This document shows positions 32,325 through 40,913 of a stretch of DNA of 47,731 bases, piece by piece; position 1 is the stretch's first letter, and every line of letters starts with the position of its first letter. A program made the position numbers and the translations under genes. This DNA is from an uncultured Actinomycetes bacterium. GTDB taxonomy: Bacteria > Actinomycetota > Acidimicrobiia > Acidimicrobiales > RAAP-2. The DNA lies in assembly GCA_903874965.1 (NCBI GenBank), contig CAIQUD010000132.1, forward strand, positions 1 through 47,731. Reading direction: 5' to 3'. The notes below the pieces were generated by a model. It made no database searches and was not told the DNA's origin. It was given only the letters and a program-made list of their open reading frames with translations.

Positions 32325-33566
32325 CTAGACGGTGGCGAAGCGAGTGATGAATCCGGAGTAACTGGAGACCCAAACCTGTGCGGTGAGCGGGTCGAAGGTG
32401 ATGCCAATTGGATTGGCGGGGACTGAGACAGTTTGCAAGATGGCGAGGTCTGCTGATCGCAGCATGGTCATGGTCGAACTGCCATAGTTCACGACGAACA
32501 GCGCTGTTCCGTCAGTAGAGATGACTAAGGATCGTGCTTCTGAGCCGGTATGCATCGCCGCAATGACGCGTCCCGTTGCAAGGTTGACCTTCACCACCTC
32601 GCCTGGTCCGTTGAGAGAGACGTAGGCGAACTTGCCGTCCGGACTCAGAACGACCGTTCGGGGATTTGAACCAACGTAAATCTGACCAATGATCGAGAGC
32701 GTCTGGAGATTGACCTTCACCAACACGCTGCCTCCCATGATGGCGACGTAGGCCGTGTGCGAGGTTGGGTCGACGGCAATGCCTCGAGGAGTTCCAGGCA
32801 TCGGCAGGGTCTTGACGACTTTTGCTGTGTCGGCGTTGATGATGTTGAGAGTCCAAGAACACCAATTGGTGACGAGGACCCACTTGCCGTCTGGAGTGGT
32901 TTCAATGAACTTCGGGACGTAACCAACTTCGACGACTCGATCAATGGCGAAGTTCGAAACATTGATCCGCATTGCATACGAGGGCGTTTCGCCGCGAGAA
33001 CTCTTGGTGTACGGCGTGCAGGAATCGAGACCTTCCGGACCCATGGTGGGGCCGTACATCGAGTAGTTCGAAATCCAGTAGTACTTCGCGTCGGGGGAGA
33101 AGGCGCCCTCAACCGGGGCACCGATCACGGTGCCAGGGTGGCCGACAAAGCCGAACTTGCTCAATTGGACGGCGGTCGGAATCGTCTTCACGACCGCTCC
33201 AGTTCTTGAGTTAAAGGCGGTCACTGTGTGGCGGTAGACCATGTTCTGCGCCATGGTGAGTCCTGCGCCAGAAGCGGTCACTGACTTTGGAGTGATCGCT
33301 GCTGAGTAGTACTGACCAGCGCGGACAAGACGACGAAGAACAATGGCCTTTCCAGGTGGGATCTTGTTACGAGGTGGAACCGTGGTCGTCGTTGAGGGTG
33401 TCAAGGTCGTCGACGTCGTCGACGTCGCACCGCTCCCACTCGAGCCGGTCCACGTCAACACGGTGCTCACGCCCAGCGCCACAATGACGCAAGCGACGAG
33501 CCCAATGGTGATCCTCCGGCGGAGATAGACAGCCTTCGTTTGTTGGCGACTGTGACGTGCAGGCAT
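32325..33566 (-). CDS. Membrane-anchored YVTN-type beta-propeller protein
   Basis: 413 residues. A short basic cytoplasmic start (RRRITIG) and one helix (LVACVIVALGVSTVLTW) are followed by a Thr/Ser-rich linker and at least five propeller repeats of the YVTN kind, for example TTPDGKWVLVTNWCSWTLNII, AVDPTSHTAYVAIMGGSVLV, VLSPDGKFAYVSLNGPGEVV and STDGTALFVVNYGSSTMTML. The propeller would lie outside the membrane. Such proteins bind ligands or partners; no enzyme function is evident. The linker resembles that of the neighbouring secreted protein. ATG 33566 with TACCGT six bases upstream. Confidence 0.8.
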   Translation of the reverse strand: MPARHSRQQTKAVYLRRRITIGLVACVIVALGVSTVLTWTGSSGSGATSTTSTTLTPSTTTTVPPRNKIPPGKAIVLRRLVRAGQYYSAAITPKSVTASGAGLTMAQNMVYRHTVTAFNSRTGAVVKTIPTAVQLSKFGFVGHPGTVIGAPVEGAFSPDAKYYWISNYSMYGPTMGPEGLDSCTPYTKSSRGETPSYAMRINVSNFAIDRVVEVGYVPKFIETTPDGKWVLVTNWCSWTLNIINADTAKVVKTLPMPGTPRGIAVDPTSHTAYVAIMGGSVLVKVNLQTLSIIGQIYVGSNPRTVVLSPDGKFAYVSLNGPGEVVKVNLATGRVIAAMHTGSEARSLVISTDGTALFVVNYGSSTMTMLRSADLAILQTVSVPANPIGITFDPLTAQVWVSSYSGFITRFATV

Positions 33567-33572
33567 GAGTGC

Positions 33573-33578
33573 ACGGTA
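33573..33578 (-). promoter_or_regulatory. -10 hexamer TACCGT, leaderless start of the propeller gene
   Basis: TACCGT, then GCACTC, then ATG 33566. TANNNT with a six-base gap and no Shine-Dalgarno. Confidence 0.55.
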
Positions 33579-33671
33579 GTTGACGACAACACCCCAATTT
33601 GGGAGCGATGGAGCGAAGCCCTAATTCCGAGATTTCACCAGTAGGATGGGGTTCTACCTTGAAGGAGCCAA

Positions 33672-34760
33672 ATGACTCAGCAAGTGCTTGACGACGTTCC
33701 TGAGTCACGCGGTCCAGCAGCCGGATCACTGAAGCCGGTTATCGACATCATCCCGGAAGAAGCCTATGAACGCCCGACGTGGCGGGGTCTTTCGTATTTC
33801 GCCCGGGATTTGGTGTGCTACTTCGGACTGTTGGCACTGTTGTTCTTCGTCACCAATCCTCTGCTGGTCATCCCAATCGAAGCGGTCCTCGTCTTTGTGA
33901 CGACAGGGCTCTTTGTGATTGGCCATGATGCCGCCCACGGAGCCCTCTTCAACTCAAAGAAGATGAACTCGATTGTTGGGCACCTCGCCATGCTGCCGAG
34001 TTGGCACGTCTATGAGGGTTGGGTGCTTGGCCACAACCGCATCCACCACTCCTACACCGTTCGCCAGGGCTACGACTTTGTCTGGCACCCCTACACCGTT
34101 GAGCAGTTTCAAGAGATGTCGTGGATTGGCAAGCTCCGCCACCGTTTCGAGTGGTCGTGGATAGGTGCCGGTGCGTATTACCTCCGCGAAGTTTGGTGGC
34201 ACAAGATGGTGGTTGGTCAGCCACCTTCACGCTGGCGCAAGGCAGTTCGGCGCGACCGACTTGTCGTGCTTGGTTTCGCTGTTGGTTTTGCTTCGCTGCT
34301 TGGCTACCTCGGCTGGGTGGAAACGCATTCGGCCTTTGGCGTTGCGTGGATGATCCTTCGTATTGAAGTCATCCCATTTCTCCTCTTCTGTTCAATGATC
34401 GGATCCTTGGTACATGTGCATCATGTGCAGCCGACGATCAGGTGGTGGAAGCGAGGCGAGTGGACCAAGTTCCGTGGACAAATGGAAGGAACGACGGTCC
34501 TTCGAGTCCCGAAGGGCGTCAACTTCTTCTTCCACTGGATCATGGTGCACACGCCACATCATGTGGACATGCGAATCCCGATGTACCACTTGGAACTCGC
34601 TGCGTCAGCCATTGAAGAGCACTATCCAGACACGGTGCATGACGCGCCTCTGCGCTTTCGTGACTTCCGGAGCAATGCGAAGATTTGCAAGCTCTACAAC
34701 TTCGACACTGGAACCTGGATTCCGTATCGGGCAGCCAGGAAGGCAAGCGCAACTGCTTGA
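33672..34760 (+). CDS. Membrane fatty acid desaturase
   Basis: 362 residues. The three His boxes of membrane di-iron desaturases are present: GHDAAHG (HxxxH), HNRIHH (HxxHH) and HTPHHVD (HxxHH), between pairs of hydrophobic helices (VCYFGLLALLFFVTNPLLV). It would introduce a double bond into a membrane lipid acyl chain, using electrons from ferredoxin or a flavoprotein. AAGGAG lies five bases before ATG 33672, and TAGGAT (33642-33647) is a plausible -10 giving a short leader. The plan is that of delta-12/omega-type desaturases, but regiospecificity cannot be read. It converges on the hydratase-like gene. Confidence 0.88.
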   Translation: MTQQVLDDVPESRGPAAGSLKPVIDIIPEEAYERPTWRGLSYFARDLVCYFGLLALLFFVTNPLLVIPIEAVLVFVTTGLFVIGHDAAHGALFNSKKMNSIVGHLAMLPSWHVYEGWVLGHNRIHHSYTVRQGYDFVWHPYTVEQFQEMSWIGKLRHRFEWSWIGAGAYYLREVWWHKMVVGQPPSRWRKAVRRDRLVVLGFAVGFASLLGYLGWVETHSAFGVAWMILRIEVIPFLLFCSMIGSLVHVHHVQPTIRWWKRGEWTKFRGQMEGTTVLRVPKGVNFFFHWIMVHTPHHVDMRIPMYHLELAASAIEEHYPDTVHDAPLRFRDFRSNAKICKLYNFDTGTWIPYRAARKASATA

Positions 34761-34763
34761 GTC

Positions 34764-35585
34764 CTAGCCCTCCGAGGCTGGGTGCGTCCAAGTAAACACG
34801 GGAGTTCGCTTCGCAACGAATGCCTCCACGCCCTCGGTGATGTCAGGGCCGTGCTTGGCTTCGTATTCCCACTTCGCCGTGACGTCATCGCTGATTGACG
34901 AGGTGGCATCAAAGGAGGCGAGCTGCTCTTTGGTCGCACGAATCGTCAACATCGACCGAGACGCAATCATGTTGGCGATGCTCTCAACCTTGGTCTCGAG
35001 CTCTTCGGGTGCAACCACGAAGTCGGCCATACCCCACTTGTCAACAAGGTCGCTGTCGATGATGTCACCCGAATACAGGATGTAACGGGTCTTGGACGCA
35101 CCAATGAGTCGGGCACATCGGTCGAGGGCGAATCCCGGATAGCTAAAGCCCAACTTGGCAACCGTGATGCCCATTTTGACGGTGGTGTCAGCGACTCGAA
35201 GATCGCACGCGAGTGAAATCTGGCAACCGCCACCAACGCAGAAGCCCTTCAGCATCGCAATGGTTGGTTTTGTTGCTGCAGCGATGGTCTCTTCGGCAAC
35301 CTTGTTGATCTGCCGGTAGCTCGTTGGGCCATCTCCGTCGGTCAGTTGAGCGCCAATGGTGGCAATGTCTGCGCCACCGCAGAAGTGATCGCCAACGCCT
35401 CGAAAAACAATGACTTTGACGTCGTCATTCGCTTCCAGTTGGTGCACGGCTCCTGGCAGTGCGGCCCAACTCTCGAGCGACACTGCGTTTCGCTTCTCTG
35501 GCCGATTCAGCCAGATGGTGCCGATATGACCTTGAACGGTGACCGAGACGTCACCTGGTTGCGTTGGGCCGCTGTCAAGCGCCAT
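34764..35585 (-). CDS. Enoyl-CoA hydratase/isomerase family protein without the usual catalytic glutamates
   Basis: 273 residues, crotonase fold. Oxyanion blocks GVGDHFCGGADIATIG and LKGFCVGGGCQISLACDLR are intact, so acyl-CoA binding is likely. The first catalytic Glu of hydratases (GGGCE) is Gln here, and the second (xQPE) aligns with Val in MGITVAKLGFSYPG. It may therefore act as an isomerase, hydrolase or another crotonase type. The start overlaps the pyrophosphatase stop (TGATG), so the two genes are coupled. No CoA ligase is adjacent. Confidence 0.82.
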   Translation of the reverse strand: MALDSGPTQPGDVSVTVQGHIGTIWLNRPEKRNAVSLESWAALPGAVHQLEANDDVKVIVFRGVGDHFCGGADIATIGAQLTDGDGPTSYRQINKVAEETIAAATKPTIAMLKGFCVGGGCQISLACDLRVADTTVKMGITVAKLGFSYPGFALDRCARLIGASKTRYILYSGDIIDSDLVDKWGMADFVVAPEELETKVESIANMIASRSMLTIRATKEQLASFDATSSISDDVTAKWEYEAKHGPDITEGVEAFVAKRTPVFTWTHPASEG

Positions 35586-36073
35586 CAGGCGGTCGCCTTG
35601 AAGCGCTCAATTGAATCCGCAAGCTCACGCTCTGCCGACTCTGGACCTTCCCAGCCCGTTACTTTGACCCACTTGCCTTCATCCAAATCCTTGTAGACGG
35701 TGAAGAAGTGGCGAATCCGGTCGAGGTCTCGCTGAGGAACGCCAGACAGGTCTGCGACGTCCTTCCACTTCTTGTCATAGGTCGGCACACCAATCAGCTT
35801 GGCGTCTTGGCCACTCTCATCTTCCATCTGGCAGACACCAATGAGCTTGACCTCAATGTGGCAGCCAGGGAAGGTTGGGTATTCCGTCAGGACGAGGATG
35901 TCGAGCGGGTCACCGTCACCTCCAAGGGTGTCCGGGATGAATCCGTACTCAGCTGGGTAGCCCATCGAGACAATCAAGTGACGGTCGAGTTTGATCGCAT
36001 GGGTCTCGTGGTCGTACTCGTACTTGTTCTGGCTTCCACGGGGAATTTCAATGATGGCGTCAACGGTCTGCAT
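35585..36073 (-). CDS. ppa: Inorganic pyrophosphatase, family I
   Basis: 162 residues, the usual size of a bacterial soluble PPase. Seen: IEIPRGSQNKYEYD at the N-terminus, YGFIPDTLGGDGDPLDILVL with the Mg-binding acidic signature, and KDLDEGKWVKVTGWEG at the end. It hydrolyses PPi from biosynthesis, including from the many adenylate-forming ligases here. GGAG lies seven bases before ATG 36073. Coupled to the hydratase-like gene downstream. Confidence 0.95.
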   Translation of the reverse strand: MQTVDAIIEIPRGSQNKYEYDHETHAIKLDRHLIVSMGYPAEYGFIPDTLGGDGDPLDILVLTEYPTFPGCHIEVKLIGVCQMEDESGQDAKLIGVPTYDKKWKDVADLSGVPQRDLDRIRHFFTVYKDLDEGKWVKVTGWEGPESAERELADSIERFKATA

Positions 36074-36206
36074 CGCTGCTCCAAGGGTCAGGTGCCGGCG
36101 ATGTCACCGGCCTGGTCGGACGCCTGATCGTAGCCTTCCTTCGTGAGCGCTAAGAGAATTGGGGCCATGCTCGTCAGTCGGTAGGGTCTCAGGCGGAGGT
36201 TTCACC

Positions 36207-37418
36207 ATGCCGACTGCTCTTCAAGACCTGGATCTGCCCTACCTCGATGTCCTTGGGATGCCTCGAGCCGAGGCGAATGCCGTTGCCGCAGAGATGGCAA
36301 AGACGTCCTGGTTGGCCCGGAGTGAACTCGGCTACACCGTGCTTCGCTATGACGAAGCCGTGTCACTCCTTCGAGAGCGGAAGTTCTTCAACGGCATTCG
36401 CCTGCTGCGTGAGATCAATGGTGTTGAAGCCGAGGAGGTTGGCCCGACCAAGCGAGAGTCAATTCTCGCCATGGAAGGCGAAGGGCACACTCGGCTCCGT
36501 CGGCTTGTCGCACCAGCATTCACTCCGGCCGCAACTGACGGTCACCGGGGAAAGATGCGTGAGGTCTTCACCGACCTCCTCAATCCTCACCTCACCGGCA
36601 CTCAAATCGAATTGGTGCAAGCGGTTTGTGAGCCCTACCCGATTCCGATTATTTGCGAAGTGCTCGGTGCGCCACCAGAAGACTGGGAGCAGTTCAGCGC
36701 CTGGGCGACGGACATCTTCAAGATTTTCAATCAAAACCTTCAAGAAGACCTTCCCGCAATTACTGCGGCTGGTGAAGCGCTAGCCGCATACATTGCCAAT
36801 CTTGTTGCCGTTCGACGACTCGAGCCGAAAGATGACCTGCTGTCTGCACTGATTGCAGCAGAAGAAGACGGTGACCGCCTTTCGACAGAAGAGCTCTGCA
36901 TGCTGGCTGAAGCAGTGCTCATGGCAGGGACGGACACCACCCGAAATCAGCTCGGGTGCACGATGGCGCTGTTCGCGGAGAATCCAGAGCAGTGGGCGAT
37001 CTTACGAGAACGACCTGAACTCATCGGACGAGCAGTCGAAGAGTCAATGCGGTACCTCGGAGCAGTTCGAGGCACCCTTCGCTATGCCAGCGAACCGGTG
37101 GTGTTTCGCGACATTTTGTTTCCCGAAGGCACGATTGTGTCCGTCAGCCTCGCCGGTGCGAATCGAGACCCCCATCTCTTCGAACATCCCGACGACTTTG
37201 ACCTGCTGGCGGAGCGGTCGACAAAGCACCTCACCTTCGGTTCGGGAATCCACCACTGTCTCGGAGCTGCATTGGCTCGGGCCGAGCTCCAAGAGGCCCT
37301 CTCGGTCTTGGCGAAGACGTTTGAAACGGTTGAACTCGCCGGACCGGTTGAGTGGAAGCCACCGACCTTCGGCATTTGGGGACCATCGGTCCTCCCACTT
37401 CGTTTCACCCTCGCGTAG
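36207..37418 (+). CDS. Cytochrome P450
   Basis: 403 residues from ATG 36207, set by GGAGGT six bases upstream; the frame is open earlier. Landmarks: I-helix LMAGTDTTRNQ at about 245, ExxR in VEESMRYLGAVRG, and the haem loop TFGSGIHHCLGAALARAE. A soluble class I P450; redox partners are not in the window. It is not close to the P450 at 22800 apart from general motifs. The next gene, an acyltransferase-like protein, follows after 61 bases on the same strand, so they may be one unit. Confidence 0.9.
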   Translation: MPTALQDLDLPYLDVLGMPRAEANAVAAEMAKTSWLARSELGYTVLRYDEAVSLLRERKFFNGIRLLREINGVEAEEVGPTKRESILAMEGEGHTRLRRLVAPAFTPAATDGHRGKMREVFTDLLNPHLTGTQIELVQAVCEPYPIPIICEVLGAPPEDWEQFSAWATDIFKIFNQNLQEDLPAITAAGEALAAYIANLVAVRRLEPKDDLLSALIAAEEDGDRLSTEELCMLAEAVLMAGTDTTRNQLGCTMALFAENPEQWAILRERPELIGRAVEESMRYLGAVRGTLRYASEPVVFRDILFPEGTIVSVSLAGANRDPHLFEHPDDFDLLAERSTKHLTFGSGIHHCLGAALARAELQEALSVLAKTFETVELAGPVEWKPPTFGIWGPSVLPLRFTLA

Positions 37419-37479
37419 AGGAACCGAGCGAATCGCGTTGGCTCGGCATAGGGTTGCCGCAAGCAATAAAGGGGGCTCC

Positions 37480-38601
37480 ATGGAACTGCACCTACCTCGC
37501 GGAGAGTTCACCGAAAACGACGTCTATGACTCGCTGAAGGTCCAAGCGGAAGTTGGTTCGTGGCTTGATGGTTTTCAACTTCGACCTCGAGATGCTGACC
37601 CTTGGAACCTCGGCATCTTCCGGCCGGACCGAGTGGTGTTCGAGAAACCTCCGGAACGGAAGAGCGAAATTACGCACCTGAGGTCAGTGCTTCTCGACAT
37701 GCTGATCTCGCTGTTCATCAGTCAAGAGGCTTGGGACAAATTGGGTGCACAAATGCTGGCGCTCTATACGAACCCAGCTCTTTGTGATTTCATTGAGCGC
37801 CGACGGGGCAACCTCTTCCTCATCACACCGCACGTGCAGTTCCACGACCTTGGCATCGTCGCCTTGAAGTCACTCCAGATTCGGTCTGAACTGCCGAAAG
37901 ACAATCCTTTTGCTTCGCCTGATGACCCGGCTGCCGATCAAGTCATCGTGGCGAACCGGGTGCTCTCGATGCTCGACCATGCAGCATTTCAAGCGGTCAC
38001 CGGGGTGCCGATCCTTGAGGGATTAATGCTGCCAATGTGTGACGTCGTCACCACCATCTCCGGAAATGGAACCGGCCGATACGCCCGGAGGCTTCTCGGC
38101 CGCCAGATGGTTACCGACATGAATGCCTTGACAAGAAATCACCTCATTGAGCGGACAACTCGGGGCTCGCAAATTGTGATTCTCGCCCCGTCAGGCGCCC
38201 AAGCATCACTCGACGTCGTCGATCGTTACTCAAAGGCACTTGTCGTTGGGGCAGCGAGCCCTGGCACCGAGGCCATCATTGTTGAGCACAACACGGGCGA
38301 GGAGATGACGCGCCGCAATGCGGTAGCCGGGATCTTTCTCGACTGTCCGTCCATCACGCCGAAGGGCGAGATTCTGGCGATTGATGCGGGTGTAGCCGTT
38401 TGTCCAGAAATCTTCATCCCGACGAAGCCTGAGCACATTGAGGCAATCATGCGGGCCACGATTTGGTGCGGCGTTGGTCAAGGACGAAAAGGTGGGCACG
38501 AGTTCCGGTTCGGCACGCCACATGGTTCGACCGATCTCCGTCGAGGTCAATTGCAAGATCTCCAGAACATCACGTTGGCCGAGGTCGACCTTCCCCGGTA
38601 G
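37480..38601 (+). CDS. Putative HX4D acyltransferase-like protein
   Basis: 373 residues from ATG 37480, with AAGGGGG five bases upstream; the longer open frame overlaps the P450 gene. No membrane helix is obvious. Residues around 110-120 (LFLITPHVQFHDLGIVAL) hold a His-x4-Asp as in glycerolipid acyltransferases. Further on, VILAPSGAQASLD could stand for their PEGTRS block, and AVCPEIFIP for the last one. The family cannot be named with certainty. If correct, it moves an acyl chain from CoA or ACP to an alcohol. Confidence 0.55.
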   Translation: MELHLPRGEFTENDVYDSLKVQAEVGSWLDGFQLRPRDADPWNLGIFRPDRVVFEKPPERKSEITHLRSVLLDMLISLFISQEAWDKLGAQMLALYTNPALCDFIERRRGNLFLITPHVQFHDLGIVALKSLQIRSELPKDNPFASPDDPAADQVIVANRVLSMLDHAAFQAVTGVPILEGLMLPMCDVVTTISGNGTGRYARRLLGRQMVTDMNALTRNHLIERTTRGSQIVILAPSGAQASLDVVDRYSKALVVGAASPGTEAIIVEHNTGEEMTRRNAVAGIFLDCPSITPKGEILAIDAGVAVCPEIFIPTKPEHIEAIMRATIWCGVGQGRKGGHEFRFGTPHGSTDLRRGQLQDLQNITLAEVDLPR

Positions 38602-38616
38602 GCGCGAGTAGATGCC

Positions 38617-39879
38617 TCAGGCGTCAACCACTGCGATGCGAGCGATGCTTGTAAGCGAGCAGTAGTAGAGGTCTCGATGTTCGCCTGGTGTCGGGAACAG
38701 AACCGACTGGACCGGAGACTCGGTAGACACCCTTGAGAGTTCCTCGCCAGTTGAAATATCGAGAACGACGAGAGCGTCAGTTCCACCGGGCTCAAAATCG
38801 AACGTCACAAGTTGACCGGATTCTTGAAGCAAGACCAAGTGGCTTGCATGGTCTTGGAGACGACTCCATGCCAGGGACGTGACGCCGCTTCCATCAAGAT
38901 GAAATCCCGACAAGACGGCATTGGAGGAGTCGTAGCCAACCGCAATCATCCGGACCGGATCAACGATGGGTGGGTTGGCAATGAGCCCATTTGGGAGCCC
39001 TGCAACTTCAGTCAGCTGGACTTCTTGCGTCGAGAGATCGACACGAACGAGGTGGAGCGGAGCCTCAGAGATCCCCTTTCCTCGGAACGATCCATCAAAG
39101 GCCTCGCTCCCTTCACCGTTATCGAGAAACCATGCGCAACCTCCGACGAGAACCGGGTCCCATCCATAGGTCTGACCCTTGAGCGTGCGGTAGCGGATCC
39201 TCGAGATTTCCTCGATGATTTGGTCTTCGGGATGAAAAGCGAACGTGACGAGGTCATTTACGCCGATGAGGACAATCTCATCTCCGTTTGCAGAGAGACG
39301 GGCGATGGAACCCTGATCAATTTCGATTGAGGCGCAAACCGCCAAGGTCTCCGGATCGAGCACCAGCAACTCAGTCGAACCGGAGAAATCTCGGCCATCG
39401 GGGAGCCTCCCGCCGAAGTCCTTGGTGGCGAGAAATCCCGAGTCGAGAATCACGAAGCTGTTGTAAGGGGAATGCCGGGGGAGCGTCACAGTCGCTTTCA
39501 GCTCAAGCGAAGGACTCAAGCGATGTGCGTGGTTCCCAAAGACCACGTAGAGATCACCATTTGCGTGGACGGCGAGGCCACCGGGCCAAATCGGTCCACC
39601 TGGCAAATCGGCCGAACGTGCGAGCGTTTCGAGGGTGAGGGGGTCAATCTGTTCGACATGACACGGGGCGTCGCCACCCACGTCGTGACTCAAGAGAAAG
39701 AGTTCACCGGGATTCCTCCGGACCACCATGGTCGTGGCGATATTCAGGCGGTGGACCACCTCGTAGCGTTCATTTGGGCCGGGCACGAGCCCTCCGTGGC
39801 CTTCAATTCGTTGTTGACGTCTCGGACCACCATCTTCAGCGGGCCAAGGGCTGTTCCAGTAGCCAAGTGCACGAGTCAT
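38617..39879 (-). CDS. Beta-propeller protein of unknown function
   Basis: 420 residues from ATG 39879; the open frame continues upstream into the divergent promoter and is not used. Repeated strands and turns such as GGLAVHANGDLYVVFGNHAH, TELLVLDPETLAVCASIEID, LVTFDFEPGGTDALVVLDIS indicate a seven-bladed propeller of the lactonase or quinoprotein kind. No signal peptide or clear active-site motif is visible. ATG 39879 has no Shine-Dalgarno but TACTCT seven bases upstream. It converges on the acyltransferase-like gene after 15 bases. Confidence 0.65.
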   Translation of the reverse strand: MTRALGYWNSPWPAEDGGPRRQQRIEGHGGLVPGPNERYEVVHRLNIATTMVVRRNPGELFLLSHDVGGDAPCHVEQIDPLTLETLARSADLPGGPIWPGGLAVHANGDLYVVFGNHAHRLSPSLELKATVTLPRHSPYNSFVILDSGFLATKDFGGRLPDGRDFSGSTELLVLDPETLAVCASIEIDQGSIARLSANGDEIVLIGVNDLVTFAFHPEDQIIEEISRIRYRTLKGQTYGWDPVLVGGCAWFLDNGEGSEAFDGSFRGKGISEAPLHLVRVDLSTQEVQLTEVAGLPNGLIANPPIVDPVRMIAVGYDSSNAVLSGFHLDGSGVTSLAWSRLQDHASHLVLLQESGQLVTFDFEPGGTDALVVLDISTGEELSRVSTESPVQSVLFPTPGEHRDLYYCSLTSIARIAVVDA

Positions 39880-39886
39880 GAAGGTG

Positions 39887-39892
39887 AGAGTA
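39887..39892 (-). promoter_or_regulatory. -10 hexamer TACTCT, leaderless start of the propeller gene
   Basis: TACTCT, then CACCTTC (seven bases), then ATG 39879. It shares the 57-base divergent region with the LOG gene. Confidence 0.5.
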
Positions 39893-39936
39893 GGCCATGA
39901 CGCAAAGAAGTTCGTTCTTGCCGCCAGACTGGAGGT

Positions 39937-40542
39937 ATGTCGATTCCCCAACTGAAACCCTGGAAAGCAATTGCGGTCTACTGCGGTTCAGCCAAAGGAG
40001 TGATTCCTGCCTACAGCGAAGCAGCAGCCACGCTCGGTCAAGTGCTCGTTCGTCGAGAACTTGACCTCGTCTATGGCGGAGGTTCAATTGGTCTTATGGG
40101 GGTCATTGCGGCATCGGTTATGGAACACGGCGGGCGTGTCCACGGGGTCATCACCGAAGCCCTCCACAAGAAAGAGGTTGGCAACGCGGCAATTTCTGAA
40201 CTCGAAGTGGTTGCGACCATGCACACCAGAAAGGCGAGAATGGCCGATCTCGCTGATGCCTCGATCATTCTTCCTGGCGGATTCGGAACGCTCGATGAGT
40301 TCATGGAGACTGTTACGTGGAATCAGTTGGGTGTCCACGCGAAACCGTGTGGAGTCCTCAATGTTGCTGGCTTCTTCGACCCGCTCCTCGAGTTCATTGA
40401 CCACGCCGTTGATCAGGGATTCATTGCTCCGCACTATGCCGACAGTTTGCTCGTAGCCGATGATCCTGACGACCTCCTTGATGCAATGCGTCGCATCGTG
40501 CTGCCTAAAGGAATCACGGTGATCCAGCCGGACGACCGTTGA
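39937..40542 (+). CDS. LOG family protein (TIGR00730)
   Basis: 201 residues with the lysine-decarboxylase-like Rossmann fold. Signature motifs PGGFGTLDEF and, before it, MHTRKARM are intact, plus AVYCGSAKG at the N-terminus and YGGGSIGLMG. Known: such proteins are cytokinin riboside 5'-monophosphate phosphoribohydrolases, cleaving the N-glycosidic bond; bacterial members often act on AMP-type nucleotides. The start ATG 39937 has GGAGG almost adjacent. Its stop overlaps the next gene's TTG (TTGA). Confidence 0.88.
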   Translation: MSIPQLKPWKAIAVYCGSAKGVIPAYSEAAATLGQVLVRRELDLVYGGGSIGLMGVIAASVMEHGGRVHGVITEALHKKEVGNAAISELEVVATMHTRKARMADLADASIILPGGFGTLDEFMETVTWNQLGVHAKPCGVLNVAGFFDPLLEFIDHAVDQGFIAPHYADSLLVADDPDDLLDAMRRIVLPKGITVIQPDDR

Positions 40543-40820
40543 ACGAGACCCCGCTCGCAACGAAGATCCTTGACGTGGTTGCCCAAATTGCCGAAGGGGA
40601 CCTTTGGACCTATGGCGAAGTTGCCGAGGCTGCGGGTTGCAGGAATCCAAGAGCCGTGGGCCACGCACTCAAGACGACTACTCGAGCGGTGCCTTGGCAT
40701 CGAGTGATTCCAGCTTCGGGAAAACTTGCGCCGCACCTGGCTGCAGAACAAGGCAAACGGCTGGCGCAAGAGGGCCATCGGATCATCAATGGGCGAGTCA
40801 CGGCGACACCAACGCATTGA
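40539..40820 (+). CDS. Alkyltransferase-like protein (ATL)
   Basis: 93 residues, only the DNA-binding fold of O6-methylguanine methyltransferase. TYGEVA (Tyr25) and the Arg finger in NPRAVGHAL (Arg38) are intact, but the acceptor Cys of PCHRV is Trp53 (VPWHRVIPASG). Known: ATLs with Trp in place of Cys do not dealkylate; they bind O6-alkylguanine and pass the lesion to nucleotide excision repair. TTG start overlapping the LOG stop by four bases. This is not a truncated full-length gene, as the size is normal for ATLs. Confidence 0.88.
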   Translation: MNETPLATKILDVVAQIAEGDLWTYGEVAEAAGCRNPRAVGHALKTTTRAVPWHRVIPASGKLAPHLAAEQGKRLAQEGHRIINGRVTATPTH

Positions 40821-40913
40821 GGTTCGATTCGGGTTAAAGGCGGCCGATTCGTTGGTGACCTTTAGGGTTGCAGGAGCGGCGAGTAGTCGCTTGCCACTCC
40901 AGAGGAGATCTTC

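Noticed and set aside
36853-37479. A long open frame fused upstream of the acyltransferase-like gene
   Set aside because: It runs inside the P450 gene in another frame; ATG 37480 with AAGGGGG is a clear start.
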